NCBI GenBank assembly: GCA_963850765.1 | Contig: CAWKMN010000009.1 | Span: forward strand, 1-64,000 | From: CAWKMN01 sp963850765 | GTDB lineage: Bacteria; Chloroflexota; Anaerolineae; Aggregatilineales; Aggregatilineaceae | DNA length: 64,000 nt | Reading direction: 5' to 3' | Made by a program: the position numbers and the translations under genes | The notes under the pieces: generated by a model | The model's input: only the letters and a program-made list of their open reading frames with translations | What the model was told of the DNA's origin: nothing | Databases searched by the model: none | In this document: positions 8,481 to 17,502 of the stretch, piece after piece | Layout of the letters: each line of letters starts with the position of its first letter | Numbering within the stretch: position 1 is the first letter of the stretch

Positions 8481-9818
8481 ATGAAGCAGACGATGGCGGG
8501 GGTGATCACACTGGGCGTGCTGCTCGCAGCGCTGCTCGGCGCGTGTGCTGCCGATCCCGATCAGATCCCGCTCGACGCTTCGGTGGACACGCCGACGGTG
8601 GCCGCGACTCAAATCCTCGGTGGTGTCACGCAGCGAGACCGCCGGGGCCAGCGCGTTAGCCGCGACGCCCGCCACGCCGCCGGCCACTCCGGCCCGGACG
8701 GTGATCCGTGTGTGGTGGCCCGATGAGCTGTATCCGCAGACCGCCGGGGAGGCCGAGGATATTCTGCTCGACCAGTTTGAGGCTTTCCGCCTGACGTATA
8801 CCTCTTACGAGATGGATATGCGGCGCAAGCGCACCAGCGGCATGGGCGGGATTATGCCCAGCCTGCGGACAGCCGGTCCGGTCGCGCCGGGTGCGCTGCC
8901 CGATCTCACTCTGATGCGCCGCGCCGATATGCTCGTGGCGGCGACCGAAGGGCTGATCGTCCCGCTGGATAGCTGGCTCCCGTCGGATCTGGTGGGCGAT
9001 CTGCTGCCCGGTACGCAGACGTTAGGCGAGATCAATGGGCTGCTCTATGGCGTGCCGTATGCCCTGAATATCGTCCACAGCATCTACCGCGTGTCGATGG
9101 TCGAAGAGCCGCCCCTGTCTTTCAATGATGTGCTGGCGCAGGAGCGGTCTATCTGTTCCCAGCCGGTACGCCCCCGGTGAGTTGGACGCTGCTGCTCCAA
9201 TATCGGGCGGCGGGGGGCCGGCTGGCGGATGCCGAGGGTTCGCCTGTGCTGGATCGTGAGCCGCTGGTCGCAGTGCTCAACTATTATGAGCGCGGCGTCG
9301 ATAAGGGGCTGTTCAACTCGACGCTGCTGCAATACACACGCTTTGATGATTACTGGAACCGCTTTGCCAGTGCCGAAGCCCACCTGATCGATGTGGATTC
9401 GACCGCCTATCTCGCGCATAAAAACGCCGTGCAGAATATGGGATTGATCCCGCTGCCGACGCTGGGCGGCACGCCGTACACGGCGCTGGATGGCTGGATG
9501 TGGGTGGTCACAACCAGCGATCCCGATCGCCAGCAGCAGGCACTCGTGTTCCTCTCGTGGATGATGCGGATCAGCCAGCAGAGCAGTTTTACCGAGGCAT
9601 TTGGTGTTCTGCCGTCTCAACAGCGCGCCCTGCGCCTGTGGAATGACGAGGCTTACGCGGAGTTCGCCCGGTCGCTCATCGAGTCGGCGGATTCGGTCCC
9701 ACTGGTGCAGCGCAATGATGCGGCGAGTCTGGCGCTGCAAACGGCCCTGGTGGACGTCTTGGGCGGCTCATCGGCTGATGCCGCCGCCGATCATGCGCTG
9801 GCCGCGCTGGTGGGGTAG
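8481..9818 (+). CDS. Extracellular solute-binding lipoprotein, ABC sugar-binding family 1-like (frameshifted)
   Basis: The N-terminus is a lipoprotein signal (VLLAALLGAC, Cys22). The mature part has TVIRVWWPDELYP, then LPDLTLMRRADMLVAA and LPGTQTLGEINGLLYGVPYA, and in the last third LDGWMWVVTTSDPDRQQQALVFL, given here in part: the layout of family 1 extracytoplasmic binding proteins for sugars. Shifts near 8625 and 9145 split it into three frames; GAVYLFPAGTPP bridges the second. No permease or ATPase gene is adjacent, so it is an orphan binding protein or its partners are elsewhere. The ligand is unknown. Confidence 0.75.
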
Positions 9819-9873
9819 AGGTCGGACAGTTGTGGCTAACCGGGCGGGCGAACCGGAGGGTGAAGGTGACACC

Positions 9874-10098
9874 TTAACCCGTGGAACGCTTGAAGACAAA
9901 AACCTCTGTCCCAATATTCGGCATAATATGCGATATCAGCTCCCAGCCATCTTCTCCGGCATGAGTCAGAATTTCATATAAACCCTGCCCTTTCACCGGC
10001 CAGGCGCTCCCCTCTCTTAATTTATCCAGGGGATGCCCGTTCACCATTCTCACTTCTTGATGCTCCACCCAAATATGGAGATATTCCCACTTCTGCAA
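9874..10098 (-). CDS. Small DUF4177-like protein
   Basis: The frame is open from 10182, but an AAGGAAG box six bases before the TTG at 10098 points to a start there, giving 74 residues and removing an overlap with the upstream gene. The protein has KWEYLHIWVE at its start and GWELISHIMPNIGTEVFVFKR at its end (partly quoted), the two strands typical of DUF4177-type proteins, whose function is unknown. It follows a small winged-helix-like gene on the same strand by 46 bases. Confidence 0.6.
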   Translation of the reverse strand: MQKWEYLHIWVEHQEVRMVNGHPLDKLREGSAWPVKGQGLYEILTHAGEDGWELISHIMPNIGTEVFVFKRSTG

Positions 10099-10144
10099 CT
10101 GCCACTTCCTTTCTGTGTTGGGGTGTTGTTCGCGCGGGAGCGAT

Positions 10145-10369
10145 CTAGATGATGACGTCGTAAGTGCAGTCGGGTTCGCCATTCGCCAACAATGTATAGG
10201 ATCGGCTCAGGCGCTTTTCGGCCACCAGTTCCGTGAGTAAATCGTTCAGGACAATATGCTCTGGCAGCCTTACCCGATCGGTAAGGTATTGTGTGCGAAC
10301 AGGAAGTCCACTTCGCTTAATGATCTTAAGGATCTTCCCCTTCAGTTTTTCATTTTGTGTTTTGATCAT
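10145..10369 (-). CDS. Small winged-helix-like protein, function unknown
   Basis: A GGAGAA box six bases upstream favours the ATG at 10369 over the one at 10381. The 74-residue, lysine-rich product reads as helix-turn-helix followed by a beta wing (KILKIIKRSGLPVRTQYL, IVLNDLLTELVAEKRL, then YTLLANGEPDCTYDV). A DNA-binding role is inference only. The local base composition is more AT-rich than the surroundings (also 10390-10520), which may mark acquired DNA. Confidence 0.5.
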   Translation of the reverse strand: MIKTQNEKLKGKILKIIKRSGLPVRTQYLTDRVRLPEHIVLNDLLTELVAEKRLSRSYTLLANGEPDCTYDVII

Positions 10370-10496
10370 GATTTTCTCCATAACTACGTTTCAACGGGCG
10401 CTCAAGTGCCTGAGGGGGAAAGAGTTGTAAAATTGAAAAGATGAATGAGAGTTTTTATGACAGAGAAATGTGTTAATAGTTATTATAGCACATAAA

Positions 10497-10526
10497 TTGG
10501 ACAGTTTAGAAAATCTGGTATATAAT
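10497..10526 (+). promoter_or_regulatory. Sigma-70-type promoter of the cold-shock gene
   Basis: TTGGAC (10497-10502) and TATAAT (10521-10526) are separated by 18 bases. Transcription would start near 10533, leaving a leader of about 135 bases before the csp ATG, as is common for cold-shock mRNAs. The gap between the winged-helix gene and this promoter holds no other feature. Confidence 0.75.
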
Positions 10527-10668
10527 GTTTGGTGTAGTGGAAAAGGTTGTTCGCAGAATAGGAAAACAATTCCCAGCGCAACTGAATCAACGCGCCGGGA
10601 TTTTTTATCCCCCAAGCAGCTCCATTCCCACGACATCCAGCCAATTTAGTGGGAAAGGAATCTCCCCA

Positions 10669-10890
10669 ATGAATGAAGAACGTGCAACAGGTACCGTGAA
10701 ATGGTTCAATGCCCAGAAGGGTTTCGGCTTCATCGAGCGTGAAGGCGCGCCGGATGTATTTGTCCACCATACCGAGATCCAGGGTGATGGGTACCGTGAA
10801 CTGACCGAAGGTGAACGTGTCACCTTTGTGGTCACCCAGGGTCAAAAAGGTCCTCAGGCCAGCCAGGTCATGCGCGCGAACAATTCATAG
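10669..10890 (+). CDS. csp: Cold-shock protein (CspA family)
   Basis: The 73-residue single-domain protein has GTVKWFNAQKGFGFIE (RNP1 as KGFGFIE) and DVFVHHTEI (RNP2), then GERVTFVVTQGQKGPQA. Such OB-fold proteins bind single-stranded RNA and melt secondary structure. AAGGA lies nine bases before the ATG at 10669. A promoter and a terminator bracket it, so it is monocistronic. The long leader contains inverted segments (GGGAT..ATCCC around 10595-10613) that could be a temperature-responsive structure, which is inference. Confidence 0.95.
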   Translation: MNEERATGTVKWFNAQKGFGFIEREGAPDVFVHHTEIQGDGYRELTEGERVTFVVTQGQKGPQASQVMRANNS

Positions 10891-10918
10891 TCGCGCATCA
10901 CATAGCAAGTCCAATCTA

Positions 10919-10950
10919 CGCCTGTATCCCACGGAGACGGGCGTTTTTTT
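10919..10950 (+). terminator. Intrinsic terminator of the cold-shock gene
   Basis: CGCCTGT and ACGGGCG form a 7-bp stem (one G-T pair) around an 11-base loop, followed by seven T residues. It starts 28 bases after the csp stop. A half class C palindrome (GGGCGAGGCACTGCCTCGCCC) follows at 10968-10990. Confidence 0.85.
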
Positions 10951-11073
10951 CGTCATCTTGACGCTCATTGGGCGAGGCACTGCCTCGCCCCTGCAATGAT
11001 CGCGGAATTTCTGGAACGAAGTAATCGGTAGCTGTCCAAAAGCCGCGTAACACGAACCTGTGGAACGACACGC

Positions 11074-11460
11074 TTATACTTGCGGAGTGGGCTTGAACAG
11101 GCGCTCCAGTTCCCCGAATAGCTCCGACATCTTGATCGGTTTGGTCAGGTAGCCGTTCGCCCCGGCCCGCTCCGCCCGTGCTTTGGCGTCGGGATCGGTG
11201 CGCGCTGAGATGATCAGGATCGGCAGATCCGCAAAGTCGGGCATGGCGCGGATGCGCTCGCAAACCTCAAAACCCTGAATATCCGGCAGCATCAGGTCGA
11301 GCAGCAGCGCATCAGGCTTTTCAAGAGGGAGCAGCGCCAACCCATCCGTGCCGTTAGTCGCCCCGCGCACCTGGTATCCCTTGAGTCGCATGTAGGTTGT
11401 GATCATATCGATAATGAAGGGTTCGTCGTCAATCACCAATACTACTCTTTGATCAGCCAT
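11074..11460 (-). CDS. Single-domain response regulator (receiver only)
   Basis: The 128-residue protein is a complete CheY-like receiver and nothing else. Asp11-Asp12 bind magnesium, Asp55 (LLLDLMLPD) is the phosphoacceptor, and Ser85 (IISA) and Lys107 (TKP) complete the switch. There is no output domain and no histidine kinase nearby, so it probably acts by protein contact or as a relay. It is 26 bases from the GNAT gene, which reads in the same direction and lies upstream, so the two may be co-transcribed. A good GGAAGAGCC region precedes the ATG. Confidence 0.9.
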   Translation of the reverse strand: MADQRVVLVIDDEPFIIDMITTYMRLKGYQVRGATNGTDGLALLPLEKPDALLLDLMLPDIQGFEVCERIRAMPDFADLPILIISARTDPDAKARAERAGANGYLTKPIKMSELFGELERLFKPTPQV

Positions 11461-11486
11461 GGCTCTTCCTTTTGTGACTCCGGTGC

Positions 11487-12653
11487 TTATAATTTTCGTT
11501 CGTAAAAGCGGAAGCGCTTATACACGTACCCGTCAAAAGTTTCGCACAAACGGCTCATCGCGTCATTTGTTTCCAGCACCCAACCCCCGTCCGCGTAGGT
11601 CCAGCCGCGCGCCGGTGCCATCCTGACAGCGCGCCGGTACAGCTCGGCAAACATCGCCGCCTCGACCCCGATCCCTCGATAGCCTTCCTCGACGCCCATG
11701 AACGGAATACGAATGCGCGTGACTTTGGGCCGGATCTTCCAATGCCAGAAAACCTGGGCCATGCTGATCAGATCCGGCTTGCCAGGACGAGGGTAGACGC
11801 GCCGCAAAAGCTGGTTCAGGTCGGGCACGGTCAGCAGAAAGGCGATCGGCTTTCCTTCCACTTCCGCGATCAGCGTCAGGTCACGCTCCAGGTATTGGCC
11901 GAGATTCTCGACCAGTTCATCCAGTTCAGCTTCCGTGAACGGGACGAATCCCCAGTTTTTCTCCCACGCCTTGTTAAAAATATCCTTGAGTGTGGTGATG
12001 TCCTGCCGAACGCGGCGCGCGTCCACCGGGCGGACGCTGATGCCGCGCCGCTCGTTGTTTTTGGCGATCACGCGCAGCAGCTTGTCGGCGGTGCCAGACT
12101 GCTGAGTACCTTGCAGCGTCAGATAATAGGCGTAGACGTCCATAGCCTTCTCGAAGCCGCCCGCGCTTTCGACCAGCGCCTGGTAGTACGGCGGGTTGTA
12201 GGCGTAGGCAACGACGGGAATATCGTTGTTCCCCTCGAACAGCAGCCCGCATTCCTCGTTGATGGTGAAGGTGAACGGGCCGCGCAAGGCGCTACAGCCG
12301 CGTGCGCGCGCCCAATCCGCCGCCGTATTCAGCAGAGCGTGAGCGGCTTCGGCGTCGTCATAAACTTCGAACGCACCGAAGAACCCCATGTGTTCGTTCC
12401 AGTGCTCGTCGTGGCGGTGGTTGATAAATGCGGCAATCGTCCCGACCGGACAATCCCCGCGCCGCGCGATGAAATAATCGCCCTCCATGTGCTTCCAGGT
12501 CGCGTTTTGGGTCTTGTCGAGTTTGTGCCGCTGCATCGAGAGCAAAGGCGGTACCCAGTAGGGATCGTGTTGGTACAGCGTCCAGGGAAAGGCGAGAAAG
12601 GTGTTGAAATCCGCCTTGGTCTCAACCTTACGAACAATCAGCTCAGCGGACAT
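11487..12653 (-). CDS. GNAT-fold protein of the YghO-like family
   Basis: This 388-residue protein has an N-terminal segment ending in a GNAT-like core (FPWTLYQHDPYWVPPLL, EGDYFIARRGDCPVGTIAAF, RGPFTFTINEECGLL) and a second acetyltransferase-like half (DLTLIAEVEGKPIAFLL and PFMGVEEGYRGIGVEAAM, with the R-G-x-G acetyl-CoA loop). E. coli YghO and many uncharacterised proteins share this layout. Substrate is unknown. The open frame has no interruption, and length is typical. It precedes the receiver gene by 26 bases. Family is confident; chemistry is inferred from the fold. Confidence 0.8.
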   Translation of the reverse strand: MSAELIVRKVETKADFNTFLAFPWTLYQHDPYWVPPLLSMQRHKLDKTQNATWKHMEGDYFIARRGDCPVGTIAAFINHRHDEHWNEHMGFFGAFEVYDDAEAAHALLNTAADWARARGCSALRGPFTFTINEECGLLFEGNNDIPVVAYAYNPPYYQALVESAGGFEKAMDVYAYYLTLQGTQQSGTADKLLRVIAKNNERRGISVRPVDARRVRQDITTLKDIFNKAWEKNWGFVPFTEAELDELVENLGQYLERDLTLIAEVEGKPIAFLLTVPDLNQLLRRVYPRPGKPDLISMAQVFWHWKIRPKVTRIRIPFMGVEEGYRGIGVEAAMFAELYRRAVRMAPARGWTYADGGWVLETNDAMSRLCETFDGYVYKRFRFYERKL

Positions 12654-12691
12654 AGGTGATGCCCTCCCAGTGGTGGCGGTAGCGGCACAAG

Positions 12692-12892
12692 TTAGCTGTA
12701 AGTGTGAGTTCTGAGTTGTGAGTTTGGGCGTATCGCCTTAGCAGCGCAGACAATTCGCCCTCTCCATCCGAAATGGCGAGGGCGTCAGGGGTGAGGCCCG
12801 TTGAACCATCACCGATCCCCAACAGGAGCGCGCACGGCGAAGCCATACGCTTAACTCAAAACTCAAAACTCATAACTCACAACTCACTCTCA
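12692..12892. repeat. Composite repeat with inverted 7-nt arrays
   Basis: Units of the GAGTTGT/GAGTTCT type (12692-12725) face ACTCAAA, ACTCATA and ACTCACA units (12849-12892) in inverse orientation. Between them lie further inverted arms (GGGCGTAT near 12726 and ATACGCTT near 12847) and a GC-rich core. A short open frame through it (12643-12846) looks non-coding. Confidence 0.6.
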
Positions 12893-12962
12893 ATGATACT
12901 CCCACCGGGCAAGAGGTCAAACCGGGCATCCGTTGTTTTGTCCAGAATGGCTAAATGTTCTC

Positions 12963-12991
12963 TTGACAGTCCCCGGTGGCTCTGGTATGCT
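12963..12991 (+). promoter_or_regulatory. Sigma-70 promoter of tRNA-Asn
   Basis: A consensus TTGACA (12963-12968) and TATGCT (12986-12991) are separated by 17 bases. The predicted start lies a few bases before the mature tRNA at 13004. Confidence 0.8.
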
Positions 12992-13003
12992 TCTCCGTGC
13001 CGT

Positions 13004-13078
13004 TCCTGAGTAGCTCAATGGCAGAGCAACCGGCTGTTAACCGGTGGGTTGTAGGTTCGAATCCTACCTCAGGAGCCA
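13004..13078 (+). tRNA. tRNA-Asn(GUU)
   Basis: Acceptor stem TCCTGAG/CTCAGGA, D-arm AGCTCAATGGCAGAGC, anticodon loop CTGTTAA with GTT, and TTCGAATC T-loop are all complete. CCA is encoded at 13076-13078. Confidence 0.97.
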
Positions 13079-13082
13079 TCAG

Positions 13083-13116
13083 AAAACCCCTGCGACAAGC
13101 CGGGGTTTTTGTTTTT
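13083..13116 (+). terminator. Intrinsic terminator after tRNA-Asn
   Basis: AAAACCCC and GGGGTTTT form the stem, followed by a T-rich tail ending near 13116. It begins five bases after the CCA end. Confidence 0.85.
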
Positions 13117-13143
13117 CCAGGGCCTTGTTCGATGAGAGATTTT

Positions 13144-13371
13144 GTAGGGGTGTATTGATGCTATTTTGACTAATGAATACGGATAAACGGGCTGACGACG
13201 CCCCTCACCCGTCGAGCAAGCTCACGCCTCTCCCCCGCCAAGCCAGGGAGAGGGAAAACTGTGTCACTGCATCTCCCCCTCTCTAGCTCGGCTGGAGAGG
13301 GGGTTGGGGGGTGAGGCCTCAAGCTCTATATCCGCATTAAATTGTATAACTAGCATCAATTCCCCCTACCG
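13144..13371. repeat. MITE-like element with long inverted arms enclosing a class A module
   Basis: The left arm (13144-13190, starting GTAGGGGTGTATTGATGC) and the right arm (13325-13371, ending AGCATCAATTCCCCCTAC) are imperfect inverted repeats of about 45 bases. The interior 13199-13317 is a class A repeat with two CCCTCTC hairpins and GTGAGGC at its end. It shares the arms of the element at 1707-1853. Confidence 0.6.
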
Positions 13372-13408
13372 TACCCGAAAATTTTCGGATGAAGCCGCTA
13401 TCCCATCA

Positions 13409-14517
13409 TTACACGACGAACTCGCCATCTTTATAGAACAGCTCGCCGTCCACGAGGATTTCGCCGCCGTCGCGCATATCGCAGATCATATCCCAGTGGA
13501 CGTTCGATTTGTTGACGCTGCCGGTCTGCGGATAGCACTGCCCAACGCCATGTGGACGGTTCCGCCGATCTTCTCATCAAACAGGATCGCCCGGTGAAGC
13601 GATTGAATGCCGTGGTTCGTGCCGATGGCGAATTCACCCAGCCGACGCGAGCCGGCGTCGGTATCCAGCATGGCGTTCAGGTAGTCCTCGTTCTTATCGG
13701 CAGTAGCCTTGACCGCCACGCCCTTTCGAGGACCAGCTTCGACGCCCTTGACCATCGTTCCCTGATAGATACGCGGGGTAGGTGAAGTTGACCCAGCCGT
13801 TTACGCTGTCTTCCACCGGCCCGGTGAAGATTTCGCCATCGGGGAAGTTGGCTGTGCCATCGGCATTCATGAAGATGCCGCCCATCGATGCACATCTCCA
13901 TATCGATATTCTTGCCGCGCACTTGCAGATTTTTGTGCCCTTCAGATAGTCGACAGGCGCTGCTGTTCCGCGTACACTCTGCTTCCAGTAGGCTACCGGA
14001 TCATCCAGATTGAGCTTACAGGCGCTAAACACAAAATCCTCGTACTGGCGCAGCGACATCCCGGCTTGCTGCGCATAGCACAGCGTGGGGAACAGCGTTG
14101 AGCAGCGGCGCAGCGTTCTTGCGGCTTCCCGTGCCGACTGGACATTGATCAACCGCCGTAGTGGCGAATTGGCCGCGCATCTGCTTTGTCCTGCGGGAAC
14201 TGGCTGCCGGTCCTGCGTATTCTCGTGCGGCGTCGACGCGGATGATCACGTCGGCGTCGTCGTACATCAGCTTGAGCATCGGGTTGACGTGCGAAGCTGG
14301 CTGCAGATTGCTGGTCGCTTCGAGCGCGAGAGGGTCTTCCTGGCTCATGTGGATATACACCGACGCCAGCCCACCCGCCCTCAGCGCCTCGCGTAGAGCG
14401 CCTGGCAGAGCGGCTCGCCTGCCGGGCTGGTGCTGCGGATCAGGACACGCTCGCCCGGTTTGACCTCGGTCGAATAGTTGATCAGGTATGAGCCATTTTT
14501 TGAATACGTGCGTCCAT
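13409..14517 (-). CDS. M29-family aminopeptidase (AmpS/aminopeptidase T-like, frameshifted)
   Basis: M29 metallo-aminopeptidases release N-terminal residues from peptides in the cytosol. The start MDARIQKMA at 14517 and the C-terminal end GELFYKDGEFVV at 13409 are intact. In the last third the metal-site segments are visible: RRLGEFAIGTNHG, the EKIGGTVHMALG segment and the HWDMICD segment, which supply Glu, His and His/Asp ligands. About six one-base shifts cut the gene (for example near 14487, 13940, 13775 and 13545). Repaired length would be about 370 residues, the family norm. Because the ligands survive, I favour sequence error over decay. Confidence 0.8.
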
Positions 14518-14581
14518 AAAAAAACCTTTCAATGTTTGAATAGTTTCGGAAACTCATTGTATCATGCGCGGCGCGAGCGCG

Positions 14582-15505
14582 TTACCACAGTTCCAGGCCC
14601 GTGCGGTGCGTGACCAACAGCAGCAGGCCGCGCCAAGCCGGGATCGCCTGCTGAAGCGCGCGGTTGCGCTGTTGTGGGGGCAGCGTATCAACGGTGCGCG
14701 CCATACGCGACAGCAGGCTCAGCGCGCAGAAGACTTCCCAGAAGGTACTGTCCTGCAGCGGACCCGCCGCCGCCCGATAGTCTTCGAGAAACTGGTCGCT
14801 GAGCGCGACGCCATATGCCCCTAAAACCGCGCTGGTATGACCCACGTCAAAGCGCGGATCGCCCACCGCCGCCTGTTCCCACCCCTGCACTGCGACGATC
14901 CCGGTGTCGTTTACCAGCACATTTTGCAGCGTGTAATTGCGGTGGATGACCGTATAGGGAAGTTCCGTGATCCGGTTAAGATGGGCTAGCAGCCATTCGA
15001 GAATGCGCAATAACTGGGGTACTTGCAGGTGGCGCACGCGCTCCGTCATCTCACGGAAGGACAACCAGAACGGAATCACCGCCAGATCCGGCGGTGGATC
15101 CCATGCCAGATCGCGCAGCTCTGCCAGTGTATGAGCGAACGAACGTCCAAATCGCTGGAAAAACGCGTGGGGCGGCTCGCTCATCCTGCTGCCGCGAACG
15201 TATTCCCTCAGCATCAGGATGTACTGGGTCGTGGTGCTCCAGCCTAGATAGTAGACCTCGGGCACAGGGAACTGTCGTGCGGAAAGGACACGCATCACTG
15301 TGAATGATCGCATCACCTGGATCTGGTCGCGCGGAAGGAAGCGCTGCAGCAGGACGCGCGGTGGCACGCCTTCACCGTGCAGGGCGTATACCGTCCCGCG
15401 TGTACTGGGAGCATAAGCCAACGGGACCGGCGTGGCCGAGACGGGTCGCCCAAAGGTGAGCCGTAGCAGACAGTCTATGTCGAAATCGGCTTGCTGTGGA
15501 ATCAC
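14582..15505 (-). CDS. Aminoglycoside-phosphotransferase-fold protein lacking catalytic Asp residues (putative pseudokinase)
   Basis: The 307-residue protein follows the APH/choline-kinase fold: N-lobe with an RGTVYALH strand, hinge LMLREYVRGSRM, and C-lobe with the catalytic loop and a DPRFDVGH segment. The catalytic loop reads VIHRNYTLQNVL (His188, Asn190, Asn195) where the family has H-x-D, and the metal-binding D-W-E is G-W-E (Gly208). Both acidic residues needed for phosphotransfer are absent in an otherwise uninterrupted frame. It may bind a small molecule or nucleotide without transferring phosphate. No resistance function should be inferred. Neighbours give no clue. Confidence 0.75.
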   Translation of the reverse strand: MIPQQADFDIDCLLRLTFGRPVSATPVPLAYAPSTRGTVYALHGEGVPPRVLLQRFLPRDQIQVMRSFTVMRVLSARQFPVPEVYYLGWSTTTQYILMLREYVRGSRMSEPPHAFFQRFGRSFAHTLAELRDLAWDPPPDLAVIPFWLSFREMTERVRHLQVPQLLRILEWLLAHLNRITELPYTVIHRNYTLQNVLVNDTGIVAVQGWEQAAVGDPRFDVGHTSAVLGAYGVALSDQFLEDYRAAAGPLQDSTFWEVFCALSLLSRMARTVDTLPPQQRNRALQQAIPAWRGLLLLVTHRTGLELW

Positions 15506-15940
15506 GATGCCGGACCTTGATCGGGTATCCTCTCTTGCGCCGTGACATGAGCAGGCGGTTCAGACACGGTATTTGCCCCTTTTCCCTACGGATCCGTTTC
15601 CCGATTTATAAGCATACGCCAGGAGCCGCGATCTGTAAAATGATGACGGGCGTATTTCAGAATAGGTCACGGAGGCGCGTATCCGGCCACTGACGCCGCG
15701 GGTTGATGTCGATTGAGAAAATAAGCGGATAAGGCAGGTGTAGGGGCGGACCTTGCCTCCGCCCAACGCGGCGCTGCCGCGCGGACACACGGAGGCGCTC
15801 CCCTACAGAATACCCGGCGCTTTTAACGCCCGGCGTCGCCGGCGAACCAAACTGAAATACACCCATGCTGACCATCCCATCCCGGCTCAAAACCATGTAT
15901 ACTGAGGGCAACTGCATCCTGATTACAGACGGTCACTATC
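15506..15940. repeat. Intergenic region with one class C palindrome pair
   Basis: The segment 15740-15807 begins TAGGGGCGGACCTTGCCTCC and ends CGCTCCCCTACA, a class C element with the inner palindrome CGCGGCGCTGCCGCG. The rest of the gap shows no gene. The last 40 bases lead into the next ATG without a clear promoter. Confidence 0.5.
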
Positions 15941-17094
15941 ATGACCAAGCAACAACCGCCCGGTGGCCGCCGGCCACCCCAATATCCTGAGTCCCCTGGC
16001 TTCTCCCGGCCAGACTATAACCATTTCGCGCCGGGCGTAGGCTATACGCCGCCTTATACACCCCCACCCGCGCCGCCCAAGGGTCTTTATGGGCGGGGTA
16101 TCTGGCACTGCGGCGTTATGGCGGGCTGCGCCAGCGCGCGCGGGCCGACAGTATGTCGTGGTGGGCGATGAAAACCTTGCAGGGCGTGCTGATCGGTGGC
16201 GGGCCGTTCGCGCTGGGGATGATGCTCATTGTGGCGACGGCAATGTTCGATGCTGGCCGGGGCTGGGCCTGGCTCGGATCGGTGCTGCTGCTGATCGGGT
16301 TGGGGATCATGCTGCGTTACGCGCTGGCCCCGGCGACCTGCCAATGGGTCGTCATTGTGCCCGAAAATCGCTTCTGCGTGGTCGAAGACGCTGACGGATA
16401 CACCGCCGAATATCTTGAGCCGGGCCGCTGGTTCGTGACGTGGCGCTGGGGCGCGAAAGTGCGCGATTACGTGGACTTCAACACGATCACGGCCACCGCT
16501 GTGATCGCGGACGTCCTGGCGGGGAGCGGGCCGGTTGTCGATATGGATGTCACCGTGCTTATGGCGTTCAATCCTGCCGAAGCGGAGGCAGCGCGAGCCG
16601 CCCAGCTTCGGAAGATGACCACGCGCGAGGACTTTGAGACGCTGATCGCGCGGGACGTGCGCGACATCATGCGAAAGCATTTCCGGCTGGTTGCGCCGGA
16701 TCACCAGCCGGGGGTTTGCGCAACACGCGGGCGCTCGAAGAGGCGATCGCGGATCAGTTGGTGTATCTCAAAGCGTTGGGTTTGACGCTCGCATCGAGCC
16801 GCCCGGTGATGGTTCAGGTGCGCCAAGCGCCCGCGACGACCTTCGCGCCTGCCTTCCAGCAGCCCTGGCTGCCCGGTCGATCCCAGTGCAGTTCGCACCG
16901 CTTCCAGTCGCGCCAATACCACCGTCCGAAACGCCGCCGGATCACCGCCGGATAACCCGCCACCGCCTGCCGTGGATCGCGCGCCGACCCCACCGCCGGT
17001 GCCATCGCCGGCTGTTGACGATACGCCCGCCGTCAAAGATCCCTCCCGCGCGGACGATCCACTGGCGCGCCGCCGGAAGCGCCGCCGCGAGTAA
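15941..17094 (+). CDS. SPFH/band-7-like membrane protein (frameshifted)
   Basis: The N-terminus is proline-rich and cytosolic (MTKQQPPGGRRPPQYP). Two hydrophobic helices follow (about 16189-16317), then a band-7-like segment: QWVVIVPENRFCVVEDADGY, EPGRWFVTWRWGAKVRDYVD, VDMDVTVLMAFNP and RDVRDIMRKHFRLV. After a shift near 16715 it continues NTRALEEAIADQLVYLKALGL and ends with a Pro-rich tail and a basic C-terminus (RRRKRRRE) at the TAA 17092-17094. SPFH proteins scaffold membrane microdomains. Further shifts near 16090 and 16900 break it. The C-terminal tail is partly duplicated at 17552-17597. Confidence 0.65.
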
Positions 17095-17123
17095 CAGCGT
17101 TGTTTTAGGGGGGTGTTTAGACT

Positions 17124-17413
17124 ATGCCCATGCGAATCCGCCCTGACCGCCGGTTGATGCTGCGCAGCCTGACCTTCGCCGGTCTGCTCGTGTCTGCGGG
17201 CTGTATCTGGATGGGGAACAGATCATTACGCGCGAGGCTCCCCGTGACGATCAGAGCATGGTTATCTTCTGGGCGGTGGGGCTTTTCCTGCTGGCCGCCA
17301 ACCTCTATAGCCTCCGGGCCACGCGAAACTTCAAGCGATGGACGAACCTACGCAAAAGTACGAAAGCCATAACGGTAGGATCATCGTTACAGATGTGGTT
17401 TTCGTCGTTTTAG
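17124..17413 (+). CDS. Small membrane protein (frameshifted), function unknown
   Basis: The first part (MRIRPDRRLMLRSLTFAGLLVS) is a membrane helix. After one shift near 17215 a second helix follows (MVIFWAVGLFLLAANLYSL) with a basic tail, ending at a TAG at 17411-17413. The true end may be earlier, since another small gene starts at 17338 in a different frame. It follows the SPFH-like gene by 29 bases and is probably in the same operon. No family is recognised. Confidence 0.45.
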
Positions 17414-17481
17414 GGGCACTATACCTGTGTTTTGTAGTGTGGATCATCATCGCGTGTTGGGGGCAGCCCGACTGCCTGTAA
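17338..17481 (+). CDS. 47-residue single-helix membrane protein
   Basis: An ATG at 17338 opens a 47-codon frame: a short hydrophilic N-terminus (MDEPTQKYESHNGR), one strong membrane helix (VVFVVLGALYLCFVVWIII) and a short end ACWGQPDCL. It overlaps the tail of the preceding frame. The hydrophobic segment is well formed, but with no visible ribosome site the call is tentative. Confidence 0.4.
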   Translation: MDEPTQKYESHNGRIIVTDVVFVVLGALYLCFVVWIIIACWGQPDCL

Positions 17482-17502
17482 TCGTGTTGTTGATTGGATA
17501 GG

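Noticed and set aside
12643..12846. 67-codon minus-strand frame upstream of the GNAT gene
   Set aside because: It lies inside a composite repeat, has no ribosome site and overlaps the GNAT start.
12849..12892. Short regular repeats that look like a CRISPR array
   Set aside because: The 7-nt units are contiguous with no spacers and no cas genes are present; the repeat has an inverted partner.
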